Assembly: GCA_001770955.1 (NCBI GenBank)
Contig: MESL01000041.1
Location: 21,507-85,506 of the forward strand
Direction of reading: 5' to 3'
From: Burkholderiales bacterium RIFCSPLOWO2_12_FULL_65_40
GTDB taxonomy: Bacteria; Pseudomonadota; Gammaproteobacteria; Burkholderiales; Burkholderiaceae_C
Length of the DNA stretch: 64,000 nt
The translations under genes and the position numbers were made by a program. Under the pieces are notes generated by a model that saw nothing but the letters and a program-made list of their open reading frames with translations, did not search any database and had not been told where the DNA came from. This document shows positions 34,892-44,382 of the stretch, piece by piece; within the stretch, counting starts at the first letter, position 1; each line of letters opens with the position of its first letter.

Positions 34892-36064
34892 TCAAAACGG
34901 GGCAATGCCCAGAAGGGCGGCGGCTTGCAGCGCCGTGGCGCGCGCCTGCTGTGCCGTGGGCGCGGTGATGTTCAGGTGCCCCATCTTGCGGCCATGCTTG
35001 GCCAGCGTCTTGCCGTACAGGTGCAGGTGCGTGCCGGGTAACTTCAGCACCTCGGCCCAGGGGGGCGTCTGGGCCGTCTCGCCGTGGGCGAACCACAGGT
35101 CGCCCAGCAGGTTGAGCATGACGGCGGCGCTGTGCTGGCGCGGCTGCGTCAGCGGCAGGCCGGCCAGGGTGCGCACCTGCAGCTCGAACTGCGAGATGTC
35201 GCAGGCGTTCTGGCTGTAGTGGCCGCTGTTGTGCGGACGCGGAGCGATTTCGTTGACCACCAGGCTGCCGTCCTGCAGCACGAAGAATTCCACGCACAGC
35301 ACGCCCACGTAATCGAGGCCGGATGCTATGGAAATCGCAGCTGCCGCCGCTTGACTGGTAAGCGCTGGAGGCAGATTTCCTTCATAAACCTCGGTCACGG
35401 CCAGGATGCCGTCCCGGTGCAGGTTGCGCTGCACCGGCAGGTGCACGGTGGCGCCGTCGGCGCCGCGCGCCACGATCACCGAGCATTCGAGCTGCAGCGG
35501 CAGCATTTTTTCGAGCACGCAGGGCACGGAGCCCACCGATGCCCAGGCGGCGGCCAGCTCGGCGGCGGTTTGCACGCGCACCTGGCCCTTGCCGTCATAG
35601 CCCAGGCGGGCTGTTTTCAGAATCCCGGGCAGCAGATCGGCGGACACCGCCGCCAGTTGTTCGGCCGTTTCGATCACGGCGTAGGGTGCGCAGGGCACGC
35701 CGCAGCGCACGAAATGGGCTTTCTCCTGGGCGCGGTCCTGCGCCACGGCCACGGCGCGTGCGGCCGGGGCCACAGGGCACTGCCCGGCCAGCGCGGCCAG
35801 GGAGACGGCGGGCACGTTCTCGAATTCGGTGGTCACCGCGTCGCTGAGCGCCGCCAGCCGTGCCAGGCCGTCGGGGTCTTCGTAGCCGGTCTGGATGTGG
35901 TGGTGGCTCACCCGTCCGGCGGGGCTCTCCACGTCGGCATCGAGCACGGCGGTGAAATAGCCCATGGCCTGCGCCGCGTGCACGAACATGCGGCCGAGCT
36001 GGCCACCACCCAACACGCCGAGCGTGCTGCCGGGGGGCAAATAGCGGATGGGGTGGGCGCTCAT
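34892..36064 (-). CDS. purK: 5-(carboxyamino)imidazole ribonucleotide synthase
   Basis: ATP-grasp enzyme that carboxylates AIR in purine synthesis, feeding PurE. The 390 residues show [12 protein letters not shown] near 15-26, the ATP-grasp loop [12 protein letters not shown] near 160 and the C-terminal [20 protein letters not shown] run from [20 protein letters not shown] to ISIASGL coincides with dispersed element E7 between two conserved blocks. The ATG overlaps the purE stop by four bases (purE-purK operon). It lies 7 bases before the tsaC ATG. Confidence 0.97.
   Translation of the reverse strand: MSAHPIRYLPPGSTLGVLGGGQLGRMFVHAAQAMGYFTAVLDADVESPAGRVSHHHIQTGYEDPDGLARLAALSDAVTTEFENVPAVSLAALAGQCPVAPAARAVAVAQDRAQEKAHFVRCGVPCAPYAVIETAEQLAAVSADLLPGILKTARLGYDGKGQVRVQTAAELAAAWASVGSVPCVLEKMLPLQLECSVIVARGADGATVHLPVQRNLHRDGILAVTEVYEGNLPPALTSQAAAAAISIASGLDYVGVLCVEFFVLQDGSLVVNEIAPRPHNSGHYSQNACDISQFELQVRTLAGLPLTQPRQHSAAVMLNLLGDLWFAHGETAQTPPWAEVLKLPGTHLHLYGKTLAKHGRKMGHLNITAPTAQQARATALQAAALLGIAPF
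35322..35388 (-). repeat. Dispersed palindromic element E7, inside purK
   Basis: Plus strand reads GGATGCTATGGAAATCGCAG, CTGCCGCCGCTTGACTGGTA, AGCGCTGGAGGCAGATTTCC. The palindrome halves CGCTTGACTGG/TAAGCGCTGG are clear. In purK it is read in the sense direction and in frame. Confidence 0.82.
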
Positions 36065-36558
36065 CGGGCAGCGGGGGGCAAGGTCATGTTGCGCGCCACC
36101 TCGGTCTGGGCGGCGCGGAAGGCGTCGAGCTGCTGGCGCAGCGCGGGGTTCTCGTTGGCCAGCAGCGCCACGGCGAACAGCGCTGCGTTGGCCGCGCCTG
36201 CCGTGCCGATGGCGAACGTGGCCACCGGGATGCCCTTGGGCATCTGCACGATGCTGTGCAGCGAATCCACACCCTGCAGGTGTTTGCTGGCCACCGGCAC
36301 GCCCAGCACGGGCACGGCGGTCTTGGCCGCGATCATGCCCGGCAGATGGGCCGCACCACCCGCGCCCGCGATGATCGCCTTGAGTCCCCGGCCCGCAGCG
36401 GCCTCGGCGTAGGCGAACATGTCGTCGGGCATGCGGTGGGCCGATACCACGCGGGCTTCATGGGAGATGCCAAAGTGCTGGAGAATCTCGACTGCGTGCT
36501 GCATGGTGTCCCAGTCGCTGCTGGAACCCATGACCACACCGATCTGGATGGGTGTCAT
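36061..36558 (-). CDS. purE: 5-(carboxyamino)imidazole ribonucleotide mutase
   Basis: Rearranges N5-CAIR to CAIR in purine synthesis. The 165-residue protein has [19 protein letters not shown] (9-27), the SAHRMPD loop near 60, [17 protein letters not shown] near 85 and [19 protein letters not shown] near the C-terminus, all standard PurE class I features. First gene of the purE-purK-tsaC unit, divergent from the thioredoxin-TPR gene with a 95-base gap. Confidence 0.98.
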   Translation of the reverse strand: MTPIQIGVVMGSSSDWDTMQHAVEILQHFGISHEARVVSAHRMPDDMFAYAEAAAGRGLKAIIAGAGGAAHLPGMIAAKTAVPVLGVPVASKHLQGVDSLHSIVQMPKGIPVATFAIGTAGAANAALFAVALLANENPALRQQLDAFRAAQTEVARNMTLPPAAR

Positions 36559-36653
36559 AGTGTGAGGAGCAGAACGCCGCGCTGGCCGCCTGCCGCAGAG
36601 TGTGAACCCGAGATTTTACTTTTTGCCACCCGCTTGCGGGGAAGGGCCTTTGC

Positions 36654-37562
36654 ATGATTGATATCACCGTAGAAAACTTTGAAGCCGAGGTGGTTGCAGC
36701 CTCCATGAACGTGCCCGTGCTGGTGGATTTCTGGGCGCCCTGGTGCGGCCCGTGCAAGTCGCTCGGACCCGTGCTGGAGAAGCTGGAGACCGAATACGCC
36801 GGCCGCTTCAAGCTCGCCAAGATCGACTCCGACCAGGAGCAGCAGCTCGCCGCCATGTTCGGCATCCGCAGCATTCCCACCTGCGTGCTGATGATGAACG
36901 GCCAGCCCGTGGACGGTTTCACCGGCGCACTGCCCGAGGGCAAGGTGCGCGAATTCCTCGACAAGCATGTGCCCAGTGCCGAAGAGGTGCAGGCCGAGGT
37001 CGAGGAAGAACAGGCGCTGGATGCGCTGGCCGAGGGCGACACCGACACGGCGCTGGAAAAGCTCCAGCACGCCGTCGCCACCGACCCGGCCAACGACGAT
37101 GCGCGCTTTGACTACGTCAAGCTGCTCTTGCAACTGGGCCGCGAGGACGACGCCAAGGTGGCCTTTGCCCCGGTGATTGCCAAGGCGCCCGGCTCGCGCA
37201 AACTGGGCGCCCTCAAGTCCTGGATGGATGCTCTTGATTTTGTAGCTGCTGGCGCTCATGCAGAGGGCGCTGGAGCCGCATTTGATGCAAAAATTGCCGC
37301 CAACAAGCGCGATTTCGAGGCCCGCTTTGGCCGTGCACGCTGGCTCATGGTGCAGCAGCGCTGGCAGGACGCCATGGACGAGTTGCTCGAAATCCTGATG
37401 CGCGACAAGGCCTGGAACGAAGAAGCGGCGCGCAAGACCTTTGTCGCCATCCTGGAAATCATCGAGCCACCCAAGGTAAAGGTGGCCGACGGGCAGATCC
37501 CGCCCGAAGATCCGCTGGTGGCCACCTACCGCCGCCGCCTGTCCAGCGTGGTGCTGAGCTGA
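36654..37562 (+). CDS. Thioredoxin-domain TPR protein (CnoX/YbbN family)
   Basis: A 302-residue protein with an N-terminal thioredoxin fold (WAPWCGPCK, Cys31 and Cys34) and a C-terminal tetratricopeptide region from about 125, the layout of the CnoX/YbbN co-chaperone that protects oxidised substrates and hands them to GroEL. E. coli YbbN lacks the first cysteine; here CGPC is intact, so redox activity is possible. Residues 192-215 (DALDFVAAGAHAEGAGAAFD...) coincide with dispersed element E8 in the TPR region. It ends 10 bases before a convergent gene, without a visible terminator. Confidence 0.9.
   Translation: MIDITVENFEAEVVAASMNVPVLVDFWAPWCGPCKSLGPVLEKLETEYAGRFKLAKIDSDQEQQLAAMFGIRSIPTCVLMMNGQPVDGFTGALPEGKVREFLDKHVPSAEEVQAEVEEEQALDALAEGDTDTALEKLQHAVATDPANDDARFDYVKLLLQLGREDDAKVAFAPVIAKAPGSRKLGALKSWMDALDFVAAGAHAEGAGAAFDAKIAANKRDFEARFGRARWLMVQQRWQDAMDELLEILMRDKAWNEEAARKTFVAILEIIEPPKVKVADGQIPPEDPLVATYRRRLSSVVLS
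37227..37297 (-). repeat. Dispersed palindromic element E8, inside the thioredoxin-TPR gene
   Basis: Plus strand reads GATGCTCTTGATTTTGTAGC, TGCTGGCGCTCATGCAGAGG, GCGCTGGAGCCGCATTTGAT, GCAAAAATT. Outer blocks match the family well; the centre is partly changed. In frame (GTA GCT GCT GGC GCT). Confidence 0.75.
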
Positions 37563-37572
37563 GCTTTTTCAG

Positions 37573-37950
37573 TCAGGCGGCCCGTTGGGGGCGCTGGTCG
37601 GGCGGCGCGGGCTGGCGTTCGGTGGCCAGCACACGTGTGGGGTTGAGGCTGCGGATCGGGATGGACATGTCCTGCGGAATGCCGCCCGACAGTTGCAGCG
37701 CCATATAGCGTCCGCAGCACACGCGCAGAAACGACGCAAAGTTGTCCACGCTGCCCCGTTCGGCCAGCAATTCATCGTGCAGCCGGGCGCACAGTTGCGG
37801 CACGCTCATGCCGTCGCGCGCGGCAATTTCTTCCAGCACCTGCCAGAACAGGTTCTCCAGCCGAATGCTGGTGGCCACCCCATGCAGCCGCACCGAGCGG
37901 GCGCGGCAGGTGTAGAGGGCGGGATCGGCGCTGATAAAGACCTGGCACAT
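37573..37950 (-). CDS. Ribbon-helix-helix domain protein
   Basis: A 125-residue cytoplasmic protein. The stretch SVRLHGVATSIRLENLFWQV (19-38) then LEEIAARDGMSVPQLCARLHDEL has the strand-helix-helix pattern of RHH_4-type domains and predicts a small DNA-binding dimer; YTCRARSVRL precedes it. The C-terminal part is basic and proline-rich. ATG 37950 follows a GGAG site at about 8 bases. Targets are unknown. It lies downstream of a DJ-1/PfpI gene on the same strand (99-base gap), perhaps in the same unit. Confidence 0.75.
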   Translation of the reverse strand: MCQVFISADPALYTCRARSVRLHGVATSIRLENLFWQVLEEIAARDGMSVPQLCARLHDELLAERGSVDNFASFLRVCCGRYMALQLSGGIPQDMSIPIRSLNPTRVLATERQPAPPDQRPQRAA

Positions 37951-38049
37951 GGCGGATATCTCCAGGGGGCAGAAAGCAGGCGCCATCTTGCGCGCTTGCC
38001 CAGGGGCGTGCAAGCGGGCAAGCCCCGGAGGGCTGGAGGGCTCGGCCTC

Positions 38050-38631
38050 TCAGTGCGTGATGCGCGTACCCAGCACGGCCAGAAACTGCGCAATCCAGTC
38101 CGGGTGTGCGGGCCAGGCCGGGGCGCTGACCAGGTTGCCGTCGGTGTGGGCCTTGTCTACGGCAATGTCGGCATACCGGCCACCGGCCAGCTCTACCTCG
38201 GCGCGGCAGGCCGGGTAGGCCGAACAGCTGCGCCCCTTGAGAACGCCTGCGCCCGCCAGCAATTGCGCGGCGTGGCAGATGGCAGCCACGGGCTTGTGGG
38301 CCTCGAAGAAGTGCTGCACTGCTGCGACAACAGCCGGGTAGGTGCGCAGGTATTCGGGGCCGCGCCCGCCGGGCAGCACCAGTGCGTCGTATTCCTGGGG
38401 TTTGACGTCGGCAAAGCTCGCGTTGAGGGTGAAGTGGTGCCCCGGCTTCTCGCTGTAGGTCTGGGCGCCCTCAAAATCGTGAATCGCGGTCTTGATCTGC
38501 TCGCCCGCCTTCTTCTCGGGGCACACGGCGTGCACCTGGTGGCCTACGGCCAGCAGTGCCTGGAAGGGCACCATGGTCTCGTAGTCCTCGCAGTAGTCGC
38601 CACAGATCATCAGAATCTTTTTTCCGGCCAT
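38050..38631 (-). CDS. DJ-1/PfpI family protein
   Basis: A 193-residue member of the DJ-1/PfpI superfamily, whose members act as glyoxalases, stress chaperones or peptidases. The nucleophile elbow AICHAAQ has Cys119 followed by His120; the acid residue on the early strand is in KKILMICGDYCEDYE, and LVLPGGRGPEYLR precedes the elbow. ATG 38631 has an AGGAGAC site upstream. Which of the activities applies cannot be told from sequence. Confidence 0.88.
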   Translation of the reverse strand: MAGKKILMICGDYCEDYETMVPFQALLAVGHQVHAVCPEKKAGEQIKTAIHDFEGAQTYSEKPGHHFTLNASFADVKPQEYDALVLPGGRGPEYLRTYPAVVAAVQHFFEAHKPVAAICHAAQLLAGAGVLKGRSCSAYPACRAEVELAGGRYADIAVDKAHTDGNLVSAPAWPAHPDWIAQFLAVLGTRITH

Positions 38632-38741
38632 GCGTGTCTCCTGGGTTGTGAATCGGCAGTGACCATTTTTCCGGCAACTGCGCCGGGCGTGGTGTTAGCC
38701 GGTTACTACAAGGCCAGGGATGGCCGGGGGCGGGTTGCGAA

Positions 38742-39662
38742 TCAGCCCGTCAGCCGTTCCAGCGCCTCACGGTACTTGGCTGCAGTCTTTTCGATCACGT
38801 CCTGCGGCAGGCGTGGCGCAGGCGCCGTCTTGTCCCAGGGCTTGCCGCCCACCTTGGCCTGTTCCAGCCAGTCGCGCACGAACTGCTTGTCGTAGCTGGG
38901 CGGGTTCGTGCCCTGGGCCAGCGCCTGGGCATAGCCCTCCACGGGCCAGTAGCGTGAGCTGTCGGGTGTAAGCACCTCGTCCATCAGCACCAGCGTGCCG
39001 TCCGGGGCCAGGCCGAACTCGAACTTGGTGTCGGCAATGATCATGCCTTTGGTCAGCGCGATCTCGGCGGCGGCCTTGTAGATGGCAATGCTCAGGTCGC
39101 GGATCTTCGTTGCCAGCTCCAGGCCGATCATCTCCACCGTGCGCTTGAAGGTGATGTTCTCGTCGTGTTCGCCCGCAGCTGCCTTGGCGGCAGGGGTGTA
39201 GATCGGTTCGGGCAGCTTGGCGGCGTTCGTCAGGCCAGGAGGCAGGGGTACGCCGCAGACCGCTTGGGATTCCTGGTATTCCTTCCAGCCGCTACCGGCC
39301 AGGTAACCGCGCACCACCGCTTCGACCGGGATGGGTCGCAGGCGCTGCACGAGCATGGAGCGGCCGCGCACCTGCGCCGCTTCTTCGGGGCTCACCACGC
39401 TTTCGGGATCTTCGCCCGTGAGGTGGTTGGGGCAGATGTGGCCGAGTTTGTCGAACCAGAACAACGCCATCTGCGTCAGCAGTTCGCCCTTGCCGGGGAT
39501 GGGTTCGCCCATGATCACGTCAAACGCCGAAAGGCGGTCGCTGGCCACCATCAGGATGCGGTCGTCACCCACGGCGTAGTTGTCGCGCACCTTGCCGCGT
39601 GCCAGCAGCGGCAGCGAGGCGAGGGCGGAAGTGTGCAGGGCGGAGGAACTGGACTGGGTCAT
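38742..39662 (-). CDS. purC: Phosphoribosylaminoimidazole-succinocarboxamide synthase
   Basis: SAICAR synthetase, the step of purine synthesis after PurE/PurK. The 306-residue product starts with a Ser-rich tail, then [32 protein letters not shown], and contains the family motifs [21 protein letters not shown] and [15 protein letters not shown], then [18 protein letters not shown] [18 protein letters not shown] 39662 gives the normal family length; an upstream ATG at 39725 is possible but has no better support. Same strand as, but separated from, purE-purK by about 2.2 kb. Confidence 0.97.
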   Translation of the reverse strand: MTQSSSSALHTSALASLPLLARGKVRDNYAVGDDRILMVASDRLSAFDVIMGEPIPGKGELLTQMALFWFDKLGHICPNHLTGEDPESVVSPEEAAQVRGRSMLVQRLRPIPVEAVVRGYLAGSGWKEYQESQAVCGVPLPPGLTNAAKLPEPIYTPAAKAAAGEHDENITFKRTVEMIGLELATKIRDLSIAIYKAAAEIALTKGMIIADTKFEFGLAPDGTLVLMDEVLTPDSSRYWPVEGYAQALAQGTNPPSYDKQFVRDWLEQAKVGGKPWDKTAPAPRLPQDVIEKTAAKYREALERLTG

Positions 39663-39842
39663 GGTGGTGCTTGATTGGGGTGCGGGGCGCGCCACCGTGG
39701 GCGCCGGGAAGGGCCGGGGGCACAACCGCGCATTTTATGCCGTCGCCCAGGTTCTGGCAGCCGCTGGCTCCCTGCTGCACACTCCGGCATTCCGGTGCTG
39801 CCCTGCGCCATTGGCGGCCACCGCGTCGCACATTGCATCCCT

Positions 39843-41081
39843 ATGACCATTGCCGCCGTCCTGCCGCCCCGCCGTGAACTCTGGCTTTTGCTCACGCTCG
39901 CCGGTATTCAGTTCACCCACATCCTCGACTTCATGATCATGATGCCGCTGGGGCCGCAGCTCACCCGGCTGTTTGGCATCAGCGATGCGCAGTTTGGACT
40001 GCTGGTGTCGGCTTACACGCTGTCAGCGGGGGTGTCTGGGCTGCTCGCCGCCACCTACATCGACCGTTTCGGGCGCAAGCGCCTGCTGATGGTGCTGTAT
40101 GTCCTGTTCGGGCTGGCCACGCTGGCCTGCGGTGTGGCACCCACCTATGGCGCCTTGATGGTGGCGCGCATTCTGGCGGGCATGTTTGGCGGCGTGTTGT
40201 CGGCCGTGGGTCAGACCATCATTGCCGACGTCATCCCCTACGAGCGGCGCGGGCGGGCCATGGGCATCGTGATGACTTCGTTCTCGGTGTCCACGGTGGC
40301 GGGTGTGCCGCTGGGGCTGGTGGTGGCCGAGCGCTGGGGCTGGAATATGCCGTTCATCGCCATTGCCCTGCTGTGCGGCGTCTTGACGATGGTGGCGGCA
40401 AGGGTGCTTCCTGCGATGACGGCCCATGTGCACGGGGCCAGCCAGCACACGGTGATGGGGGGCATTGCGCAGGTATTGGCAGACGCCAACCATCGGCGGG
40501 CCTTCCTGTTCTCGGCGCTGCTCATGTCCACCGGGTTCACCGTGATTCCGTACATCACGATCTACCTGCAGGCCAATGTCGGCGTGCAGTCCGGCCAGAT
40601 TCCCTGGGTCTACCTCTGCGGCGGGGTGGTGACGTTGTTCACCGCGCGTCTGTTCGGGCGCATGACCGACCGGCATGGCAAGGTGACGACGTTTCGCTGG
40701 CTGGCGGTCGCCGTGGCGGTACCCCTGCTGTCCGTCACGCTGTTGGGCCAGGTGCCCCTGTGGGTGGTGCTGGTGGCCACGACCCTGATGTTTGCCCTGA
40801 TGAGCGGGCGCATGATTCCGGGCATGGCCATCCTCACTGCTGCGGCCAACCCGGCCCTGCGGGGCACGTTCATGACCTTGAATGCCGCAGTGCAGTCGGC
40901 GGCCATGGGGCTGGCATCGCTCGCAGGGGGGATGCTAATCCAGCGCGATGCGCAGGGCCTGGTGCAGAACTACTGGATGGCCGCTGTGTTGGGGATCGTG
41001 GCCAGCCTGTTGGCATGGCGGGTGGTGGGTGGGCTGACGCTGCACGGGGCGACCCAGGGGCCGCCGAAGGCCCGTCGCTAG
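39843..41081 (+). CDS. Major facilitator superfamily transporter
   Basis: A 412-residue inner-membrane permease with about 12 hydrophobic segments. The loop between segments 2 and 3 reads DRFGRKRLLM, the MFS signature, and GRMTDRHGK is its repeat in the second half. Start MTIAAVLPPRRELWLLL at 39843 puts the first helix right after a short cytoplasmic tail. It resembles the drug/sugar efflux (AraJ-like) branch, but the substrate is not predictable. Divergent from purC with a 180-base gap. Confidence 0.85.
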   Translation: MTIAAVLPPRRELWLLLTLAGIQFTHILDFMIMMPLGPQLTRLFGISDAQFGLLVSAYTLSAGVSGLLAATYIDRFGRKRLLMVLYVLFGLATLACGVAPTYGALMVARILAGMFGGVLSAVGQTIIADVIPYERRGRAMGIVMTSFSVSTVAGVPLGLVVAERWGWNMPFIAIALLCGVLTMVAARVLPAMTAHVHGASQHTVMGGIAQVLADANHRRAFLFSALLMSTGFTVIPYITIYLQANVGVQSGQIPWVYLCGGVVTLFTARLFGRMTDRHGKVTTFRWLAVAVAVPLLSVTLLGQVPLWVVLVATTLMFALMSGRMIPGMAILTAAANPALRGTFMTLNAAVQSAAMGLASLAGGMLIQRDAQGLVQNYWMAAVLGIVASLLAWRVVGGLTLHGATQGPPKARR

Positions 41082-41306
41082 GCATGCCAACGCATGCGGG
41101 GGAGAGGGCAACTTACTCATTGTGCGCCCTTTTTCGGCCCTTGGCACCTTTGCCTGCATAACCCGCCTGGCCGGGACGGTATGGGATTGCATTTGGGGCA
41201 GGGCAGGGGCATAGTGAAACCACGACAAACGATGCATACCGTTCGCCGGGTCGCCCTTCAGAGACGGGGCGGCGTTTTTTCACCGAGTGTCACAGGAGAC
41301 TTGTTT

Positions 41307-41639
41307 ATGAACCTGACGATCAGCGGTCACCACCTCGAAGTTACCCCCGCATTGCGCAGTTATGTCACCTCCAAACTGGACCGGATCAACCGGCATTTCG
41401 ACCAGGTGGTCGACGTCAAGGTGCTGCTGACAGTGGAGAAGCAGAAGGAAAAGGAAAAGCGGCAGCGTGCCGAGTGCAACATTCATGTCAAGGGCAACGA
41501 TCTGTTCGCCGAAAGTTCACATGCCGACCTGTATGCTGCTGTCGATGAGCTGGTCGACAAGATGGACCGGCAGGTGGTCCGCCACAAGGACCGCGTGCAG
41601 AATCACCATTCTGATGCCCGCCGTCGCATGGTGGCGTGA
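41307..41639 (+). CDS. hpf: Ribosome hibernation promoting factor
   Basis: Short HPF protein that binds the 30S decoding centre and helps form inactive 100S ribosomes in stationary phase. The 110 residues have [20 protein letters not shown], the [21 protein letters not shown] strand-loop and the C-terminal [24 protein letters not shown] 41307 is preceded by AGGAG at 8 bases. A terminator follows. In many proteobacteria rpoN precedes hpf; here an MFS gene does, while ptsN and hprK keep their usual places after it. Confidence 0.95.
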   Translation: MNLTISGHHLEVTPALRSYVTSKLDRINRHFDQVVDVKVLLTVEKQKEKEKRQRAECNIHVKGNDLFAESSHADLYAAVDELVDKMDRQVVRHKDRVQNHHSDARRRMVA

Positions 41640-41684
41640 CGATGAATCGTCTTGTGCCGGGTTTGCATGCCCGGCATTCCGCAA

Positions 41685-41706
41685 CCGCCCGAAGGGGCGG
41701 TTTTTT
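41685..41706 (+). terminator. Rho-independent terminator after hpf
   Basis: Stem CCGCCC/GGGCGG (41685-41690, 41695-41700) with loop GAAG, then six T. A second hairpin TGCCGGG/CCCGGCA lies just upstream (41656-41677). Confidence 0.92.
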
Positions 41707-41769
41707 ACGCCCTGAAACATATTTATTAGGGTTTGTGCCAAGCGGTGCATAATCGCGTCCAGAATTGCC

Positions 41770-42237
41770 ATGAACCGTCTAGCCTCCATCCTGCCCGCAG
41801 ACCAAGTGCTTGTGAGCGTTGACGCCACCAGCAAAAAACGTGCTTTTGAAGAAGCCGGCCTGCTGTTTGAAAGCCTGCACGGCCTGTCTCGCGCGCTCAT
41901 CACCGACAGCCTGTTTGCGCGCGAGCGCCTGGGGTCCACCGGTCTGGGCCATGGCGTGGCGATTCCGCACGGACGGATCAAGGGGCTCAAATCGCCCATG
42001 GCCGCCGTGTTCCAGCTGGAGCATCCGATCGGCTTCGATGCCCCCGATGAGCAGCCCGTGGGCCTGCTGATCTTTCTGCTGGTGCCCGAGGCCGCCACGC
42101 AAAAGCACCTGGAAATCCTTTCCGAAATCGCCGAACTGCTCAGCGACGGGGTGCTGCGCGAGAAGATCAAGACGAGCGCCAGCGCCGCCGATCTGCACGG
42201 CATGATTGCCGGCTGGCAGTCCACCCAGGCCGCCTGA
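41770..42237 (+). CDS. ptsN: PTS IIA-like nitrogen regulatory protein
   Basis: IIA-Ntr protein of the regulatory phosphotransferase branch; its phosphorylation state influences nitrogen, potassium and envelope control. The 155 residues contain the phosphorylation site [10 protein letters not shown] with the active histidine near residue 69. It is followed 22 bases later by hprK, which can phosphorylate HPr, an arrangement typical of betaproteobacteria. It follows the hpf terminator, so it may have its own promoter (A/T-rich 41710-41760). Confidence 0.96.
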   Translation: MNRLASILPADQVLVSVDATSKKRAFEEAGLLFESLHGLSRALITDSLFARERLGSTGLGHGVAIPHGRIKGLKSPMAAVFQLEHPIGFDAPDEQPVGLLIFLLVPEAATQKHLEILSEIAELLSDGVLREKIKTSASAADLHGMIAGWQSTQAA

Positions 42238-42259
42238 GTTCCGCCGCCGCTGCCGCGCC

Positions 42260-43210
42260 GTGAAACCCAACGTCGTCAGCGCCGATGTCCTGTTCGAGGA
42301 ATTCCGCTCACACCTGAAATGGGAGTGGGTGGCAGGGCTGGGCGCCTCCGAGCGCCGTTTTGACGAGGTGGCGGTGCGCTCGGCGCGCTCGGGCGCCGAT
42401 CTGGTGGGTTACCTCAACTACATCCACCCCTACCGGGCGCAGATTCTGGGCGAGCGCGAAATCGCCTACCTTTCCAACGCCACGCCCGAGGATTGCAAAC
42501 GCCGCATCTCACGCATCGTGACGCTGGAGCCGCCGGTGCTGATCCTGGCCGACAACCAGACGGCACCCGATGCGCTGCTGTCCATGTGCGAGCGCGCCCA
42601 GATTCCGATGTTTTCCACGCGCGAGTCTTCGGCATTCGTGATCGATGTGTTGCGCACCTACCTGTCCAAGCATTTCGCCGACCGCACCACCATGCACGGC
42701 GTCTTCATGGACATTCTGGGCCTGGGGGTGCTGATCACCGGCGAGTCGGGCCTGGGCAAGAGCGAGCTCGGGCTGGAACTGATCTCGCGCGGCAATGGTC
42801 TGGTGGCCGACGACGCCGTGGACCTGTTCCGCATCAACCAGACCACCATCGAAGGCAAGTGCCCCGACCTGTTGCAGAACCTGCTGGAAGTGCGCGGTAT
42901 AGGCCTGCTCGATATCCGTGCCATCTTTGGCGAGACGGCAGTGCGGCGCAAGATGCGGCTCAAGCTCATCGTGCACCTGGTGCGCAAGGAAACGCTGGAG
43001 CGCGAGTATGAGCGCCTGCCCTACGAGCCGCTGACCCAGGACGTGCTCGGGGTTCCCGTGCTCAAGGTGGTGATCCAGGTGGTGGCCGGGCGCAATATCG
43101 CCGTGCTGGTCGAGGCTGCGGTGCGCAACACCATCCTGCAGTTGCGCGGCATCGACACCTACCAGGAGTTTGTCGACCGCCACCGCCGTGCCATGGAGCA
43201 GGGAGCCTAG
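42260..43210 (+). CDS. hprK: HPr kinase/phosphorylase
   Basis: Bifunctional enzyme that phosphorylates and dephosphorylates HPr on a serine. The 316-residue protein has the Walker A loop GESGLGKS at 161-168 with Lys167, the [10 protein letters not shown] metal-binding stretch after it and the HprK signature [23 protein letters not shown] 42260 is chosen because it begins the family N-terminus ([15 protein letters not shown]); the frame is open upstream into ptsN. Cotranscribed with ptsN. Confidence 0.96.
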   Translation: MKPNVVSADVLFEEFRSHLKWEWVAGLGASERRFDEVAVRSARSGADLVGYLNYIHPYRAQILGEREIAYLSNATPEDCKRRISRIVTLEPPVLILADNQTAPDALLSMCERAQIPMFSTRESSAFVIDVLRTYLSKHFADRTTMHGVFMDILGLGVLITGESGLGKSELGLELISRGNGLVADDAVDLFRINQTTIEGKCPDLLQNLLEVRGIGLLDIRAIFGETAVRRKMRLKLIVHLVRKETLEREYERLPYEPLTQDVLGVPVLKVVIQVVAGRNIAVLVEAAVRNTILQLRGIDTYQEFVDRHRRAMEQGA

Positions 43211-43251
43211 TTGGTTCACCCGCGCATGCCGAAGGGCGAGCGAACGGGCTT

Positions 43252-43674
43252 TTACTTCTTGGACTGTGCGCATTGGGCGCAATGCCCGTAGAGCGCCATG
43301 GAGTGATCCTGCACGACCCAGCCCTTGGATTTGGCCACGATCTGCTGGCGCTTTTCGATTTCGGGGTCGTAGAACTCTTCCACCTTGCCACAGGCCGTGC
43401 AGACGAAATGGTCGTGGTGCTTGCCCTCGTTGAGCTCGTACGTGGCCTTGCCGCTCTCGAAATTGTTGCGGCTCAGGATGCCGGCCTGCTCGAACTGGGT
43501 CAGTACCCGGTAGACCGTGGCCAGACCGATGTCCGAACGTTCTTCCAGCAGGACGCGGAACACGTCCTCGGCCGTCATGTGGCGCTGGGTGCCTTTCTGG
43601 AAAATCTCAAGAATCTTCAGCCGTGGCAGTGTGGCCTTGAGCCCGGTGCTCTTGAGTTCGTCGATGTTCGTCAT
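43252..43674 (-). CDS. fur: Ferric uptake regulator
   Basis: Iron-responsive repressor. The 140 residues show the winged-helix DNA-binding part ([15 protein letters not shown], then [15 protein letters not shown]) and metal-binding motifs [13 protein letters not shown] and GHCAQC. Divergent from bamE with a 108-base gap, the usual betaproteobacterial arrangement. It converges on hprK. ATG 43674 is the only sensible start. Confidence 0.98.
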   Translation of the reverse strand: MTNIDELKSTGLKATLPRLKILEIFQKGTQRHMTAEDVFRVLLEERSDIGLATVYRVLTQFEQAGILSRNNFESGKATYELNEGKHHDHFVCTACGKVEEFYDPEIEKRQQIVAKSKGWVVQDHSMALYGHCAQCAQSKK

Positions 43675-43746
43675 GGCAAGGTCTCTGATGCGCCGCTGTC
43701 AGAGCGACGGACTCTCGGGGCGCCAGGGCCTGGGAGAGCCTGCCGC

Positions 43747-43752
43747 TACAAT
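43747..43752 (+). promoter_or_regulatory. Candidate -10 box for bamE
   Basis: TACAAT 30 bases before the bamE ATG in the fur-bamE gap. No -35 at the right distance is obvious. Confidence 0.35.
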
Positions 43753-43782
43753 GGGCCGATCATATCCTCTAGCTCTTTTCCC

Positions 43783-44331
43783 ATGCCCGCTTTCGCCCAT
43801 CGCAGTGCCCGTTGGGGCTTCGCCCTGTTGATCGGTGCAGGCCTGGCCGCCTGCAGCAGCTTCGACGGCGCCAGCACCCGACTGGCCAGCGTGGTCACGC
43901 CCTACAAGGTGGACGTCGTGCAGGGCAATTTTGTCTCGCGCGAGCAGGTGGAGGCCTTGCAGGCCGGCATGGGGCGCCAGCAGGTGCGCGACATCCTGGG
44001 GACTCCCCTGGTCAGCAGCCTGTTCCACGCTGACCGCTGGGAATATGTCTTCACCCTCAAGCGCCCCGGCGTCGATGCGCAAACGCGCAAGCTCACGGTG
44101 TTCTTCAAGGGGGATGCGCTGGAGCGCTTCGAGGGCGATGAAATGCCCTCGGAAAGCGAATTCGTCGCCTCGCTCGATTCCCGCAAGGGCAAGCGCAAAG
44201 TGCCGGTGCTGGAGGCCACGCCCGAGCAACTGGACAAATATCCGGCACGGGCGCCGGCCAAGGCGGACGATGCCCCCGTGGCGCCTGCGCCCGCTGATCG
44301 CTATCCGCCGCTGGAATCGACTGTCCGCTGA
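43783..44331 (+). CDS. bamE: Outer membrane protein assembly factor BamE
   Basis: Small lipoprotein of the BAM complex that folds outer-membrane proteins. The 182-residue product has lipobox LAAC (Cys24), the SmpA/OmlA domain with YKVDVVQGNFVSREQVEALQ near 44-63, GMGRQQVRDILGTPL and WEYVFTLKR. It has a longer, Lys/Pro/Ala-rich C-terminal tail than E. coli BamE (113 residues). The frame is open upstream over fur; ATG 43783 gives the signal peptide. dapB follows after 51 bases. Confidence 0.95.
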   Translation: MPAFAHRSARWGFALLIGAGLAACSSFDGASTRLASVVTPYKVDVVQGNFVSREQVEALQAGMGRQQVRDILGTPLVSSLFHADRWEYVFTLKRPGVDAQTRKLTVFFKGDALERFEGDEMPSESEFVASLDSRKGKRKVPVLEATPEQLDKYPARAPAKADDAPVAPAPADRYPPLESTVR

Positions 44332-44382
44332 AACCGCGCGGCCCCGGCCGCGCCGGCGGACCGCATGCACACAAGGAACGAC

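Noticed and set aside
41145..41161. Sigma-54-like promoter (TTGGCACCTTTGCCTGCA) upstream of hpf
   Set aside because: The GG to GC spacing is one base too long for sigma-54, which is strict about spacing; only sequence resemblance remains.
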